This document shows, one piece after another, positions 26,734 through 34,366 of a stretch of 64,000 nucleotides of DNA. This DNA is from JANPIX01 sp031425195 (lineage in GTDB: Bacteria > Pseudomonadota > Alphaproteobacteria > Rhodobacterales > Rhodobacteraceae): positions 82,537-146,536 of the forward strand of contig JANPIX010000024.1 in assembly GCA_031425195.1 (NCBI GenBank), given 5' to 3'. How positions within the stretch are numbered: position 1 is the first letter of the stretch; each line of letters starts with the position of its first letter. Below the pieces are notes generated by a model. It was not told the DNA's origin, did no database searches, and was given only the letters and a program-made list of their open reading frames with translations. Both the position numbers and the translations under genes were made by a program.

Positions 26734-27658
26734 TCCGTTGAGTATCCGGCGTTTGGGCGGCGGTTGCCGCCCGGCGCATTTCACGAATCTGGCCCCGGAT
26801 TTTCCAGTGCGGCTGCCGTGCCATCGCGGATTCGGCGGCCTGCAGGGCAAGTTTAGTGTGGTTTGCGCGTTGCGCCCGGATCAGCAAGGTTTCGATCCAC
26901 GGAACCGACGTTCGCCGGGCCCGGTACAACCGGTTGAATTCCGGCAAGCTCAGTTCGCCAACAAGTGCGCGCTGGCAAAGCGGCTTGAGCAATCCCATTT
27001 TCTTGAGCGCCGGGGGAATCTTGTGGCCAACAGCCGGCAGGCGCAACTGCACCACGTTGTCGCCTGCAAGCCGGGCCGCATGGGCGGCATCTTCCGGGAC
27101 CAGCGGATCGAATACGACATAGGCGCGCGCCGCCGCCTTTACCCCGGTGGCGGCATCGGAATACCGGCCTGACCAGTCGGCGATCCGGTCAACAGCCTTG
27201 TACCGGGTATCGAACGGCACGACGGCCCGGTCCAAAGTTGTTTGCGGTGCCATTGCGAGCACGGTGCATCCCGGCGCTGCGGGCGCGAAGGCAAGCGCGC
27301 CGTAGGCCCCCATTGACGCGCCATACATCGCGACGTGCTGGTAGCGCGCAAAGAACCCGCTGTCGCGCAATTCGTCAAACACATCAAAAAGTGCGTCGTG
27401 GCGGAACCAGTCAAGACGTTTGACCATGATCCCCAGAACATCCCAGCCCTGCGCCGCCAGAAATTCGTACCCCCAAGGCAATCTGTCAGCCCCGTCCCGC
27501 AGCACGGTGAGGTTGTCGAATGTGACCACAAGACGCTGATGGCCCTGCGGTAACCAGGCCACCACATGATGTTTCAGATCGCGGTAGAAACCGCCTGTTC
27601 GATCGGCAAGGCTCTGCGCCTGAGGAATGTGCGGGGCGGGTTGTTCGAGGTCTGTCAT
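26708..27658 (-). CDS. Alpha/beta-hydrolase-fold protein of unknown substrate
   Basis: A 316-residue soluble protein. The nucleophile elbow is YGASMGAYGALAF (G-x-S-x-G). A candidate acid lies in VVFDPLVPEDAAHAARL and a candidate catalytic His in LPAVGHKIPPAL, together a complete alpha/beta-hydrolase triad. The last 100 residues form a helical tail without a known motif. I do not recognise a specific family. The 3' end overlaps the convergent ahcY by 26 bases. The start at 27658 (MTDLEQPAPHIP) is preferred over an upstream start in low-quality sequence. Confidence 0.72.
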   Translation of the reverse strand: MTDLEQPAPHIPQAQSLADRTGGFYRDLKHHVVAWLPQGHQRLVVTFDNLTVLRDGADRLPWGYEFLAAQGWDVLGIMVKRLDWFRHDALFDVFDELRDSGFFARYQHVAMYGASMGAYGALAFAPAAPGCTVLAMAPQTTLDRAVVPFDTRYKAVDRIADWSGRYSDAATGVKAAARAYVVFDPLVPEDAAHAARLAGDNVVQLRLPAVGHKIPPALKKMGLLKPLCQRALVGELSLPEFNRLYRARRTSVPWIETLLIRAQRANHTKLALQAAESAMARQPHWKIRGQIREMRRAATAAQTPDTQRINSDTDPI

Positions 27659-27858
27659 GGCAGCATGTTCCACCTCTGCGCGCCGTGGTGCAAGGGCGTG
27701 TGGGGACTTTGGATCGCCGGATACTGGTAAAAACCGGCTTCTGTGCGGCGGATTTCGCAATTTACGTTGCGGCAGGGAAATTATTCGCGGAAGTTACCCG
27801 TGCTGAAAAGCAGTCAGTATCTGTAGAAAAGTGCACATGGAACGAGGAGCCGTTGGGT

Positions 27859-28200
27859 ATGAGTAAACGTGACGAATTGATCGCAAGATATGCGGATGAC
27901 TTGACGAACAAATGCAAGGTGCAGCCGGATATGGCGTTCCTGACCAAGGTGACCATCGGATGTGGTCCCTCGATCTACAATGCGGATGCGCAAACCGTTT
28001 CCGGTTCGAGCACCGAGGAACTTGAAACCGTGAAGAACAACTTTCTGATCAAGAAACTGGGCCTTGCGGACGGGCCCAAGCTGATGGAAGCTATTCATGC
28101 GGTTATCGAAACCTATGGCAAGTCGGAGCGGAACAAGTACCGCGCGGTTGTCTATTACATGCTGGCAAAGCATTTCGGAAAAGAAGCCGTCTACAAGTAA
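27859..28200 (+). CDS. DUF2853-family small protein
   Basis: A 113-residue protein starting MSKRDELIARYADDL, with GAGGAG about 10 bases upstream. It is rich in charged helices and has no membrane segment. The conserved blocks CGPSIYNADAQTVSGSS and NNFLIKKLGL match what I know as DUF2853, a family common in alphaproteobacteria and of unknown function. It precedes the MFS transporter gene by 55 bp, with a hairpin between them. Confidence 0.8.
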   Translation: MSKRDELIARYADDLTNKCKVQPDMAFLTKVTIGCGPSIYNADAQTVSGSSTEELETVKNNFLIKKLGLADGPKLMEAIHAVIETYGKSERNKYRAVVYYMLAKHFGKEAVYK

Positions 28201-28217
28201 AACCGGGCCGTGAACCA

Positions 28218-28249
28218 CTTCCTGCGGTGGGTCGGTCCTCCGCAGGAAG
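28218..28249 (+). promoter_or_regulatory. Hairpin masking the ribosome binding site of the MFS gene
   Basis: A perfect 10-bp inverted repeat: CTTCCTGCGG at 28218-28227 and CCGCAGGAAG at 28240-28249, with a 12-base loop. The right arm contains AGGAAG, the only purine-rich ribosome site for the ATG at 28256 (6-base spacing). In the folded RNA the site would be paired. No T-run follows, so termination is unlikely; translational control or a processing site is more likely. Confidence 0.55.
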
Positions 28250-28255
28250 ATCGAC

Positions 28256-29476
28256 ATGCCCCCGCCCAGTGACAGCGCGACACCGGTAATGCCCGGCGCG
28301 CCACTTGATACGACCGTTGTTCCGATCATTGCGGCGGTTGCCTTCTGCCATATGCTCAACGATCTGATGCAATCGCTTATTCCGGCGATCTATCCTTTGC
28401 TGAAGGACAATCTGGCGCTGACGTTCGGGCAGATCGGGTTGATCACGCTCGTCTTTCAGGGGACGGCATCGATTCTGCAGCCGCTGGTCGGGTTTTATAC
28501 GGACAAGCGGCCCCAGCCTTACGGACTGGCTGTCGGGATGGGATGCACGTTGATCGGGCTGGTGCTGCTGGCGCATTCCACCAGTTTTGGCCCGGTGCTG
28601 GCGTCTGTCGCGCTGATCGGGTTGGGATCGTCGATCTTTCATCCGGAGTCGTCGCGCATTGCGCGCCTTGCCGCCGGGATGCGTCCGGGATTTGCGCAGT
28701 CGGTGTTTCAGGTGGGAGGCAATGCCGGGTCGGCCATCGGGCCGCTTGCCGCCGCGTTCATCGTGCTGCCGCGTGGTCAGACATCGATCGAATGGTTTGC
28801 GGGCATCGCGCTTCTGGGGATGGCGGTGCTGACGTGGGTTGGGCGTTGGTTCATGGCAGAAGGCACGCGGCGGGCCAAGGCAGGGCGCAAGCGTGCGTCG
28901 GTGCATGATCTTTCGCCGCGCCGGGTGCAGCTTGCGATTGGTGTTCTGATTGCGCTGACGTTTTCCAAGTTCGTCTACATGGCCAGTTTTTCCAGCTATT
29001 ATACCTTTTACCTGATCGAGCGTTTCGGCGTTCCCGTTGGCCGCGCGCAGATTTACCTCTTCATCTTCCTTGCGGCTGTTGCTGTCGGAACCATCATCGG
29101 CGGCCCGATTGGCGACAAGATCGGGCGCAAAAGGGTGATCTGGCTGTCGATTTTGGGGGTGTTCCCGCTTTCCATGATCCTGCCCTATGTCGGGTTGGAA
29201 CTGACCATTGTTGTGTCGGCGTTTGCCGGGATGATCCTTGCTTCGGCGTTTCCGGCGATCATCGTCTATGCGCAGGAACTGTTGCCGCAGAAAACCGGTA
29301 CCGTGGCGGGACTGTTCTTTGGATTGGCCTTTGGCATGGGGGCGCTGGGTGCGGCGGCACTGGGGCAGATTGCGGATGCCACCAGCATCATCTTTGTGTT
29401 CCAGCTTTGCGCATGGTTGCCGTTGATCGGGCTTGCGGCGGCCTTGCTGCCGAACCTGAGGTCGCCTGTGGTTTGA
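28256..29476 (+). CDS. MFS efflux transporter, fosmidomycin-resistance (Fsr) type
   Basis: A 406-residue inner-membrane protein with twelve hydrophobic helices. The first helix region FCHMLNDLMQSLIPAIYPLLKD, the segment GSSIFHPESSRIARLAAG and GQSxF-type motif GFAQSVFQVGGNAGSAIGPL are characteristic of the Fsr family. A cytoplasmic basic loop (about residues 200-220) splits the two six-helix halves. Known Fsr proteins export fosmidomycin, but the natural substrate is unclear. Expression may be limited by the hairpin over its ribosome site. A strong terminator and probable small RNA follow. Confidence 0.9.
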   Translation: MPPPSDSATPVMPGAPLDTTVVPIIAAVAFCHMLNDLMQSLIPAIYPLLKDNLALTFGQIGLITLVFQGTASILQPLVGFYTDKRPQPYGLAVGMGCTLIGLVLLAHSTSFGPVLASVALIGLGSSIFHPESSRIARLAAGMRPGFAQSVFQVGGNAGSAIGPLAAAFIVLPRGQTSIEWFAGIALLGMAVLTWVGRWFMAEGTRRAKAGRKRASVHDLSPRRVQLAIGVLIALTFSKFVYMASFSSYYTFYLIERFGVPVGRAQIYLFIFLAAVAVGTIIGGPIGDKIGRKRVIWLSILGVFPLSMILPYVGLELTIVVSAFAGMILASAFPAIIVYAQELLPQKTGTVAGLFFGLAFGMGALGAAALGQIADATSIIFVFQLCAWLPLIGLAAALLPNLRSPVV

Positions 29477-29539
29477 TTGGATTAGAGGAAAATCGTAATC
29501 GCTTGCCAGTTGCAGCACTGCGCGACCTGAGGCAATGTC

Positions 29540-29644
29540 ACACAACAGGGCAGTACGCCCGGGACCTTTTCATACACGTGTGGTGCCAGGGGAGCACGTG
29601 GGGTGGTGAAGGGTCCCGTAGGGGTGCGGGGCCCTTCATTTTTT
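29540..29644 (+). ncRNA. Probable small RNA or structured 3' UTR with competing stems
   Basis: Downstream of the MFS gene is about 100 bases of highly structured, non-coding sequence ending in an intrinsic terminator. CGGGACCTTTTC (29560-29571) can pair with GAAGGGTCCCG (29608-29618), enclosing an inner hairpin built from two CACGTG copies (29575-29580 and 29595-29600). The same GAAGGGTCCCG can instead pair with CGGGGCCCTTC (29627-29637) as the terminator stem. The neighbouring downstream gene is on the other strand, so this is not its leader. It may be an independent sRNA (the 5' end is a guess) or the processed 3' UTR of the MFS mRNA. It does not match 6S RNA or the SRP RNA tip that I know. 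Confidence 0.45.
29608..29644 (+). terminator. Intrinsic terminator after the MFS gene / sRNA
   Basis: An 11-bp stem GAAGGGTCCCG with CGGGGCCCTTC (one G-U pair), an 8-base loop, then A and six T. This is the clearest rho-independent terminator in the window. Confidence 0.85.
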
Positions 29645-29662
29645 CCGCTCGGCACTTGCGGG

Positions 29663-30085
29663 TCAGTCGGCCGCAATGCCGCCAAGTTCACAGATGATGC
29701 GCCATTCGTCTGGTGAGACAGGCTGAACCGACAGGCGGGAGTTGTTCACCAGAACCATGTTTTCCAGCCCCGGTTGAACCTTGCAATCTTCCAGAGTGAC
29801 GGGTTTTTTCAATGGATGCAGTGCCCGAATGTGCACGCAATCCCAACGGGGATCGTCCGTGGTGCTGTCAGGTGCACTTAGCGCACAAACCTCGACAATG
29901 CCGACGATTTCCTTGCCGACGTTGGAATGGTAATAAAAGCCCCGGTCGCCCAGAACCATCGCGCGCATGTTGTTGCGTGCCTGATAGTTGCGGACGCCGT
30001 GCCATTCTTCGCCAGCCTTGCCCTTGGCGACCTGCTGATCCCAGCTCCACGTATCGGGTTCGGATTTGAACAGCCAGTACGCCAT
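29663..30085 (-). CDS. EVE-domain protein
   Basis: A 140-residue protein made up almost entirely of an EVE domain (PUA-like fold). Signature parts are YWLFKSEPDTWSWDQQ at the N-terminus, WHGVRNYQARNNMRAM and GDRGFYYHSN in the middle. EVE proteins bind modified bases in DNA or RNA; the natural ligand of this small stand-alone type is not settled. The ATG at 30085 shares one base with the stop of the upstream yciI-like gene (TGATG), so they are co-translated. It is the last gene of tsaD-gpsA-yciI-EVE. Confidence 0.9.
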   Translation of the reverse strand: MAYWLFKSEPDTWSWDQQVAKGKAGEEWHGVRNYQARNNMRAMVLGDRGFYYHSNVGKEIVGIVEVCALSAPDSTTDDPRWDCVHIRALHPLKKPVTLEDCKVQPGLENMVLVNNSRLSVQPVSPDEWRIICELGGIAAD

Positions 30086-30357
30086 CAGCCTATCACCTTT
30101 TTCCATTCGGTGATCGTCACCGACTGGAACAATCCGGCCATGGCATAGGGGTCTGCCTCGGCCCAGGCCTTTGCCGCCGCCAGATCATCCACCTGCAACA
30201 CGATCAACGATCCTGTCATCTGCCCAGCCTGATCCAGAAACGGGCCGGCCATTTCGACGACGCCAGTCGATTCGATGTGCGCAAGATGGGCCGCGCGATT
30301 GTCGAGCCGCGTCTGCAGCGCGCCGGGCTTGTCGTGGCAGATCAGGGTTACACGCAT
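30085..30357 (-). CDS. YciI-family protein
   Basis: A 90-residue single-domain YCII protein. It has the conserved N-terminal HDKPGALQTRLDNRAAHLAH (Arg and the putative catalytic His) and the C-terminal DPYAMAGLFQSVTITEWKKV. The fold is a ferredoxin-like dimer; some members act on chlorinated substrates, but the function of most is unknown. It lies 3 bp after gpsA and overlaps the EVE gene by one base. Confidence 0.88.
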   Translation of the reverse strand: MRVTLICHDKPGALQTRLDNRAAHLAHIESTGVVEMAGPFLDQAGQMTGSLIVLQVDDLAAAKAWAEADPYAMAGLFQSVTITEWKKVIG

Positions 30358-30360
30358 CGT

Positions 30361-31302
30361 TTACTCCGGTTTCAGGGGGCGGGACAAAAGGCTTTGGATC
30401 GCGTCTTGGAGCGCAATCTCGCCACGCGTCAAGGCGGCGACCATGGTTGAGATGGGCATGGCGACGCCATGTTGTGCGGCCACGTCACAAATCGCCTGTG
30501 CCGTCGCGATTCCTTCGACAGTGGCCGACGTGTCCGGCGCGACACCCCGGCCCAGCGACAGCCCATGGCGAAAATTGCGGGAGTGGTCGGAGGTGCAGGT
30601 CAGCACCAGATCGCCAAGACCTGACAGCCCGGCCAGAGTTTCCGCCTGCGCGCCGAGGCAGACCGACAGGCGCAGCATTTCACTGTAGCCCCGCGTCATG
30701 ACCGCCGCCCGCGCGGAATCGCCCAGACCTGCGCCGATGGTGACACCTGCGGCAATGGCAATCACATTTTTGAGCGCGCCGCCAAGTTCGGCGCCAACCA
30801 CATCGGTCGTGCTGTAAATGCGGAGCGTTCGCGTGGAAAGCTGTTCGCGCAGGGTGGTGCCCAGATCGGCGTCGCGACACGCGAGGGTCAGTGCTGTCGG
30901 CAAGCCACGGGCGATGTCGGTGGCAAAGCTGGGGCCTGTCAGGATGGCGGGTTGTGCTGCGGGAAGGGCGTGCGCGATCAATCCCGTGGCGCCCAGCCCG
31001 GTTTTCAGATCCACCCCCTTGCAGCAAGCCACCAACCGCGCGCCGTTCAGGGCCGGGGCGTGTTCGGCCAGAAAGGCGGACAGGGATTGGGCGGGAACAG
31101 TCAGCAACACGGTGCTGTCAGCCGTGATTCTGGGCAGCGCGTCGCAAATCCGGACGTCGGGGCCAAGCGTGACACCCGGCAACCGGGGGGTTTCGCGTGA
31201 CCGCAGGTTCCGGCCCCACAGGTGCACCACATGTTTCTGGCCCAAGGTTGCGGCCAAAGCAAAGCCAAAGGCCCCGGCACCCAGAATGGTGACTTCGGTC
31301 AT
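30361..31302 (-). CDS. gpsA: Glycerol-3-phosphate dehydrogenase [NAD(P)+]
   Basis: A 313-residue cytoplasmic enzyme that reduces dihydroxyacetone phosphate to sn-glycerol-3-phosphate for phospholipid synthesis. The dinucleotide-binding motif ILGAGAFGFALA opens the protein. The catalytic Lys region is ELGGALKNVIAIAAG, followed by the family signature LAGLSGLGDLVLTCTS and SRNFRHG. It overlaps the upstream tsaD stop by 4 bases. The tsaD-gpsA pairing is common in alphaproteobacteria. Confidence 0.96.
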   Translation of the reverse strand: MTEVTILGAGAFGFALAATLGQKHVVHLWGRNLRSRETPRLPGVTLGPDVRICDALPRITADSTVLLTVPAQSLSAFLAEHAPALNGARLVACCKGVDLKTGLGATGLIAHALPAAQPAILTGPSFATDIARGLPTALTLACRDADLGTTLREQLSTRTLRIYSTTDVVGAELGGALKNVIAIAAGVTIGAGLGDSARAAVMTRGYSEMLRLSVCLGAQAETLAGLSGLGDLVLTCTSDHSRNFRHGLSLGRGVAPDTSATVEGIATAQAICDVAAQHGVAMPISTMVAALTRGEIALQDAIQSLLSRPLKPE

Positions 31303-32390
31303 GCCTTGGCCCCTTTCTTGCCCGATCCGATCAGGGCCGGGGCTGTTTGATCAAGCGGCCATCTTGGCCTTGCCACAAGATCCATGCCGTCGCGCAGACC
31401 CAGACGAAAACGTTCGATCCCCGCCCAGGCGATCATTGCGGCATTGTCCGTGCACAACGCCAGCGGCGGTGCTGTAAACCGGACACCCGCACTGGCGCAG
31501 ACTGATTGCAGCGCGGCGCGCACCGGGCCGTTGGCGGCAACGCCGCCTGCCACCGCAAAGGCGGGGTTGTCCGGGGACTGCGCCAGATAAACCTTGAGCG
31601 CGCGGCGGGTTTTTTCGGCAAGCACATCGACAACGGCGCTTTGGAATCCGGCACAAAGATCGCGCCGATCTTGTTGCGTGATGCCGCCCTGTGCCGCCGC
31701 CAGTGCGTCGCGCGCCCGCAGAACGGCTGTTTTCAATCCGGAAAACGAAAGGTCACAGCCCGGCCTGTCGAGCAACGGGCGTGGCAGGCTGAAGCGTTTT
31801 GCCTGCCCGCCCATAGCCTCGCATTCGACAGCGGGGCCACCGGGTTGCGGCAGGCCCAGAAGACGGGCCACCTTGTCGAACGCCTCGCCGGGGGCGTCGT
31901 CGATGGAGCCGCCAAGCCGGCTGTAATCTTCGACACCGCGCACCAGCAGAAACTGGCAATGCCCGCCGGATACCAGCAGCATGAGATAGGGGAATTCCAG
32001 CCCGTCGGTCAGCCGCGGCGTCAGGGCGTGCCCTGCCAGATGGTTGACGCCAACCAGCGGAAGCCCTGTTGCGGCGGCCAGTCCCTTGGCCATCATCACG
32101 CCGGACAAAACGCCGCCGATCAGGCCCGGCCCTGCCGTTACCGCAATGCCGTCAACGTCACGCAGCGCCACGCCCGCCTGCGCCAGCGCCTGTTCGATGC
32201 AGTGGTCAAGCCGTTCTGCGTGGGCCCGAGCCGCAATTTCCGGGACAACGCCGCCGAAATCGGCGTGGAGTGCCGCCTGCCCTTCGATCACGGACGACAG
32301 GATGTCACGGGCATCTGCGTCCTGCCGGACAACAGCCGCGGCCGTGTCGTCACAACTGCTTTCGATCCCAAGGAAGGTGAGCGGTTTCAT
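31299..32390 (-). CDS. tsaD: tRNA N6-adenosine threonylcarbamoyltransferase TsaD
   Basis: A 363-residue ASKHA-fold enzyme that transfers the threonylcarbamoyl group to A37 of tRNA. The start is MKPLTFLGIESSCDDTAAAV, the classic TsaD N-terminus. Metal-binding histidines are in VNHLAGHALTPRL, and the nucleotide-binding segments are LLVSGGHCQFLLV and SIDDAPGEAFDKVARLLGLP. It works with TsaE (this window) and TsaB (not seen). The 45-bp gap to the divergent hemD must hold both promoters. Confidence 0.96.
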   Translation of the reverse strand: MKPLTFLGIESSCDDTAAAVVRQDADARDILSSVIEGQAALHADFGGVVPEIAARAHAERLDHCIEQALAQAGVALRDVDGIAVTAGPGLIGGVLSGVMMAKGLAAATGLPLVGVNHLAGHALTPRLTDGLEFPYLMLLVSGGHCQFLLVRGVEDYSRLGGSIDDAPGEAFDKVARLLGLPQPGGPAVECEAMGGQAKRFSLPRPLLDRPGCDLSFSGLKTAVLRARDALAAAQGGITQQDRRDLCAGFQSAVVDVLAEKTRRALKVYLAQSPDNPAFAVAGGVAANGPVRAALQSVCASAGVRFTAPPLALCTDNAAMIAWAGIERFRLGLRDGMDLVARPRWPLDQTAPALIGSGKKGAKA

Positions 32391-32435
32391 CTCGTCCGAT
32401 TGTCAGAGGCACGTGTGGCAGGTAACACCGCTGGC

Positions 32436-33170
32436 ATGGTCAGACAATCCCGCCCAAACCCAGCGATCCTGTTGACGCGCCCGTTGGGCCGAAACGAACG
32501 CTTTGCGCAGGACTTGGGCGCGGTGTTCGGGCCGCTGACGATTGTTCAGTCACCCTTGCTTGCCATTACCTATCTGAGCCCCGATCTGCCTGACGAGGGA
32601 ATCACGTCGCTTATCTTCACGTCCGAAGCGGGGGTGCAGGGTTATCGCCGACTGGCGAGTAGCAGGCCGGTTGTGCGGCGCGCGTGGTGCGTGGGCGCGC
32701 GCACGGCCGAGGCGGCACAGGCCATCGGACTTGACGCTGTGGCCGCAGGGGGAAATGCACGCACCCTGTGCGACGCCATCATCGCCGCGCAGGAAGGTGG
32801 TTCTTACCTGCATCTGCATGGGCGTGACACACGCGGCGACGTTGCCGCGACGCTGCAGGCGCGGGGCATCGTCGCGCGATCCTGCACGGTTTATGTGCAA
32901 GAGGCGCAGCCCCTGAACAGTGACGCGGTTGCCCTGCTGTCGGGCGAGGGTCCGGTTGTGGCACCCGTCTTTTCGCCCCGCACAGCGGCGCTTTTATGTG
33001 GCGAACGCGCGCGCCTTTCGCTGCCCGCCCCGCTTTGGTTCATCGCGCTGAGCGGCGATGTCGCGGCAGGGTTGGCCTTGCAGGCTGGTGACCGAATTGT
33101 CATTTCGGAAACGCCGGACAGTTTGGCCCTGATTGCCGCAGCAGGAACCTTTCTGACCGCCAGTGCTTGA
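32436..33170 (+). CDS. hemD: Uroporphyrinogen-III synthase
   Basis: A 244-residue HemD-fold protein. It is recognised mainly by AILLTRPLGRNERFAQDL at the N-terminus, LIFTSEAGVQGYRRL, AWCVGARTAEAAQAIGLDA and the late APVFSPRTAALL segment. HemD sequences are poorly conserved, so context matters: it is followed by the mitofilin-like and hemY-like genes, the usual alphaproteobacterial order. It closes hydroxymethylbilane to uroporphyrinogen III with inversion of ring D. The start at 32436 follows the divergent tsaD promoter. The frame is open far upstream, but that part is antisense to tsaD. Confidence 0.88.
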   Translation: MVRQSRPNPAILLTRPLGRNERFAQDLGAVFGPLTIVQSPLLAITYLSPDLPDEGITSLIFTSEAGVQGYRRLASSRPVVRRAWCVGARTAEAAQAIGLDAVAAGGNARTLCDAIIAAQEGGSYLHLHGRDTRGDVAATLQARGIVARSCTVYVQEAQPLNSDAVALLSGEGPVVAPVFSPRTAALLCGERARLSLPAPLWFIALSGDVAAGLALQAGDRIVISETPDSLALIAAAGTFLTASA

Positions 33171-33202
33171 TGATCCGGTATCACAGGCGGTAGGCTGGCA
33201 AG

Positions 33203-34366
33203 ATGACGGAAACACGCGACGAGGATTCCATGGCCAAAGCGAAACCTCTGATCGATACCGCCGCTGATGTTCCCGAACAGTTTGCCGATCCGATGATCGT
33301 CAGTGACCCGGCGCCAGAGATTCCGGTGGAGCCGCCGACCGTGTCGTCGCCCCAACGCCGGGGGTCCGGTTTTCTGGGAATGGTGGCAGGCGGGGCGATT
33401 GCGGCTGCGCTGGGGTTTGGCGTGGCACTTTACGCGTTTCCGAACGGTTGGCAGCCCGTTACGACACCTTCTTCCGAACTGACGGATCTGACTGCACGAC
33501 TGAATGCTGCCGAAGCGCGGCTGGGTGAAATTGATACAAGTTCGGCACCTGCCGATCCGCGTATCGAGGGGTTGATCGCCGATGTGTCCGCCCTTCGTGC
33601 AGCGGTGGAAACGTTGCCGCAACAAGCGGGCGAGGCGGACCCGCGCATTGGCACGCTTGAACAGCGCCTGACCGCGTTGGAGGCGATGCCCGTTGGCGAA
33701 GGCGGCAGCGTTTCGCCGGCTGTGATTGGCGCGCTTCAGGCTGACATAGTGGCCCTGAGATCGCAAAGTCAGGAGCAACAGGGCAATGAAGGTGAGCAGC
33801 TTGCAGCAGTTGAGGCTGCGGCCAAGGCGGCGCAGGATGATGTGGCGGCGGCGCGTGCGGAACTGGATGCCCTGGTGGCAAAGGCGACGGCGACCCTTGC
33901 CTTGGGCAGGCTTCAATCCGCGCTGGATGCTGGTTCCCCGCTTGGCCCCGCGCTTGCCGAACTGGAGGCCGCGGGGGTTGCGCCGCCGCAAGTGTTGGTC
34001 GATGCGGGGCCAGCCGGAATACCGACACTTGTTCAGTTGCAAGACAGCTTTCCCGCCGACGCCCGTGCCGCGTTGGAGGCGGCAAGGCGGGCCAATCCCG
34101 GCGAAGGATGGACGGACAGGCTTGGCACGTTTTTGCAATCGCAAACCGGGGCACGCAGTCTGACCCCGACGGAGGGGTCTGATCCTGACGCCGTTCTGTC
34201 GCGGGCGGAAGACACGCTGCGTCAGGGAAACCTGACGGGGACACTCGACGAACTGGGCACCCTGCCGCCGGAAGCGGCGACCGCCTTGGCGGACTGGGTT
34301 GCGAAGGCGACGTTGCGGATTGACGCGCTGGCGGCGGTTGATGGCTTGGCTGGGAACAGCCCATGA
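33203..34366 (+). CDS. Alphaproteobacterial mitofilin (Mic60) homologue, COG4223
   Basis: A 387-residue inner-membrane protein. About 55 polar residues precede one transmembrane helix (GFLGMVAGGAIAAALGFGVALYAF). An Ala/Glu/Arg-rich region with heptad character (about residues 90-255) suggests a coiled coil, and a C-terminal helical domain (about 260-387) corresponds to the mitofilin signature. The position between hemD and hemY is the conserved location of the bacterial Mic60 gene. In bacteria that form intracytoplasmic membranes Mic60 shapes those membranes and contacts the outer-membrane BAM complex. Whether this organism makes such membranes is unknown. Its stop overlaps the next start by 4 bases. 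Confidence 0.82.
   Translation: MTETRDEDSMAKAKPLIDTAADVPEQFADPMIVSDPAPEIPVEPPTVSSPQRRGSGFLGMVAGGAIAAALGFGVALYAFPNGWQPVTTPSSELTDLTARLNAAEARLGEIDTSSAPADPRIEGLIADVSALRAAVETLPQQAGEADPRIGTLEQRLTALEAMPVGEGGSVSPAVIGALQADIVALRSQSQEQQGNEGEQLAAVEAAAKAAQDDVAAARAELDALVAKATATLALGRLQSALDAGSPLGPALAELEAAGVAPPQVLVDAGPAGIPTLVQLQDSFPADARAALEAARRANPGEGWTDRLGTFLQSQTGARSLTPTEGSDPDAVLSRAEDTLRQGNLTGTLDELGTLPPEAATALADWVAKATLRIDALAAVDGLAGNSP

Noticed and set aside
25153..26850. Long open frame upstream of the HD hydrolase on the minus strand
   Set aside because: It is antisense to ahcY, which is certain. The HD protein starts at ATG 25152, and the upstream part has no conserved motif.
29500..29645. Structured RNA as 6S RNA or SRP (4.5S) RNA
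   Set aside because: The conserved SRP tip and the open-bubble layout of 6S RNA are not present; it is kept only as an unassigned sRNA candidate.
31506..32435. Open frame continuing upstream of hemD
   Set aside because: It lies antisense to tsaD; HemD similarity begins only after the ATG at 32436.
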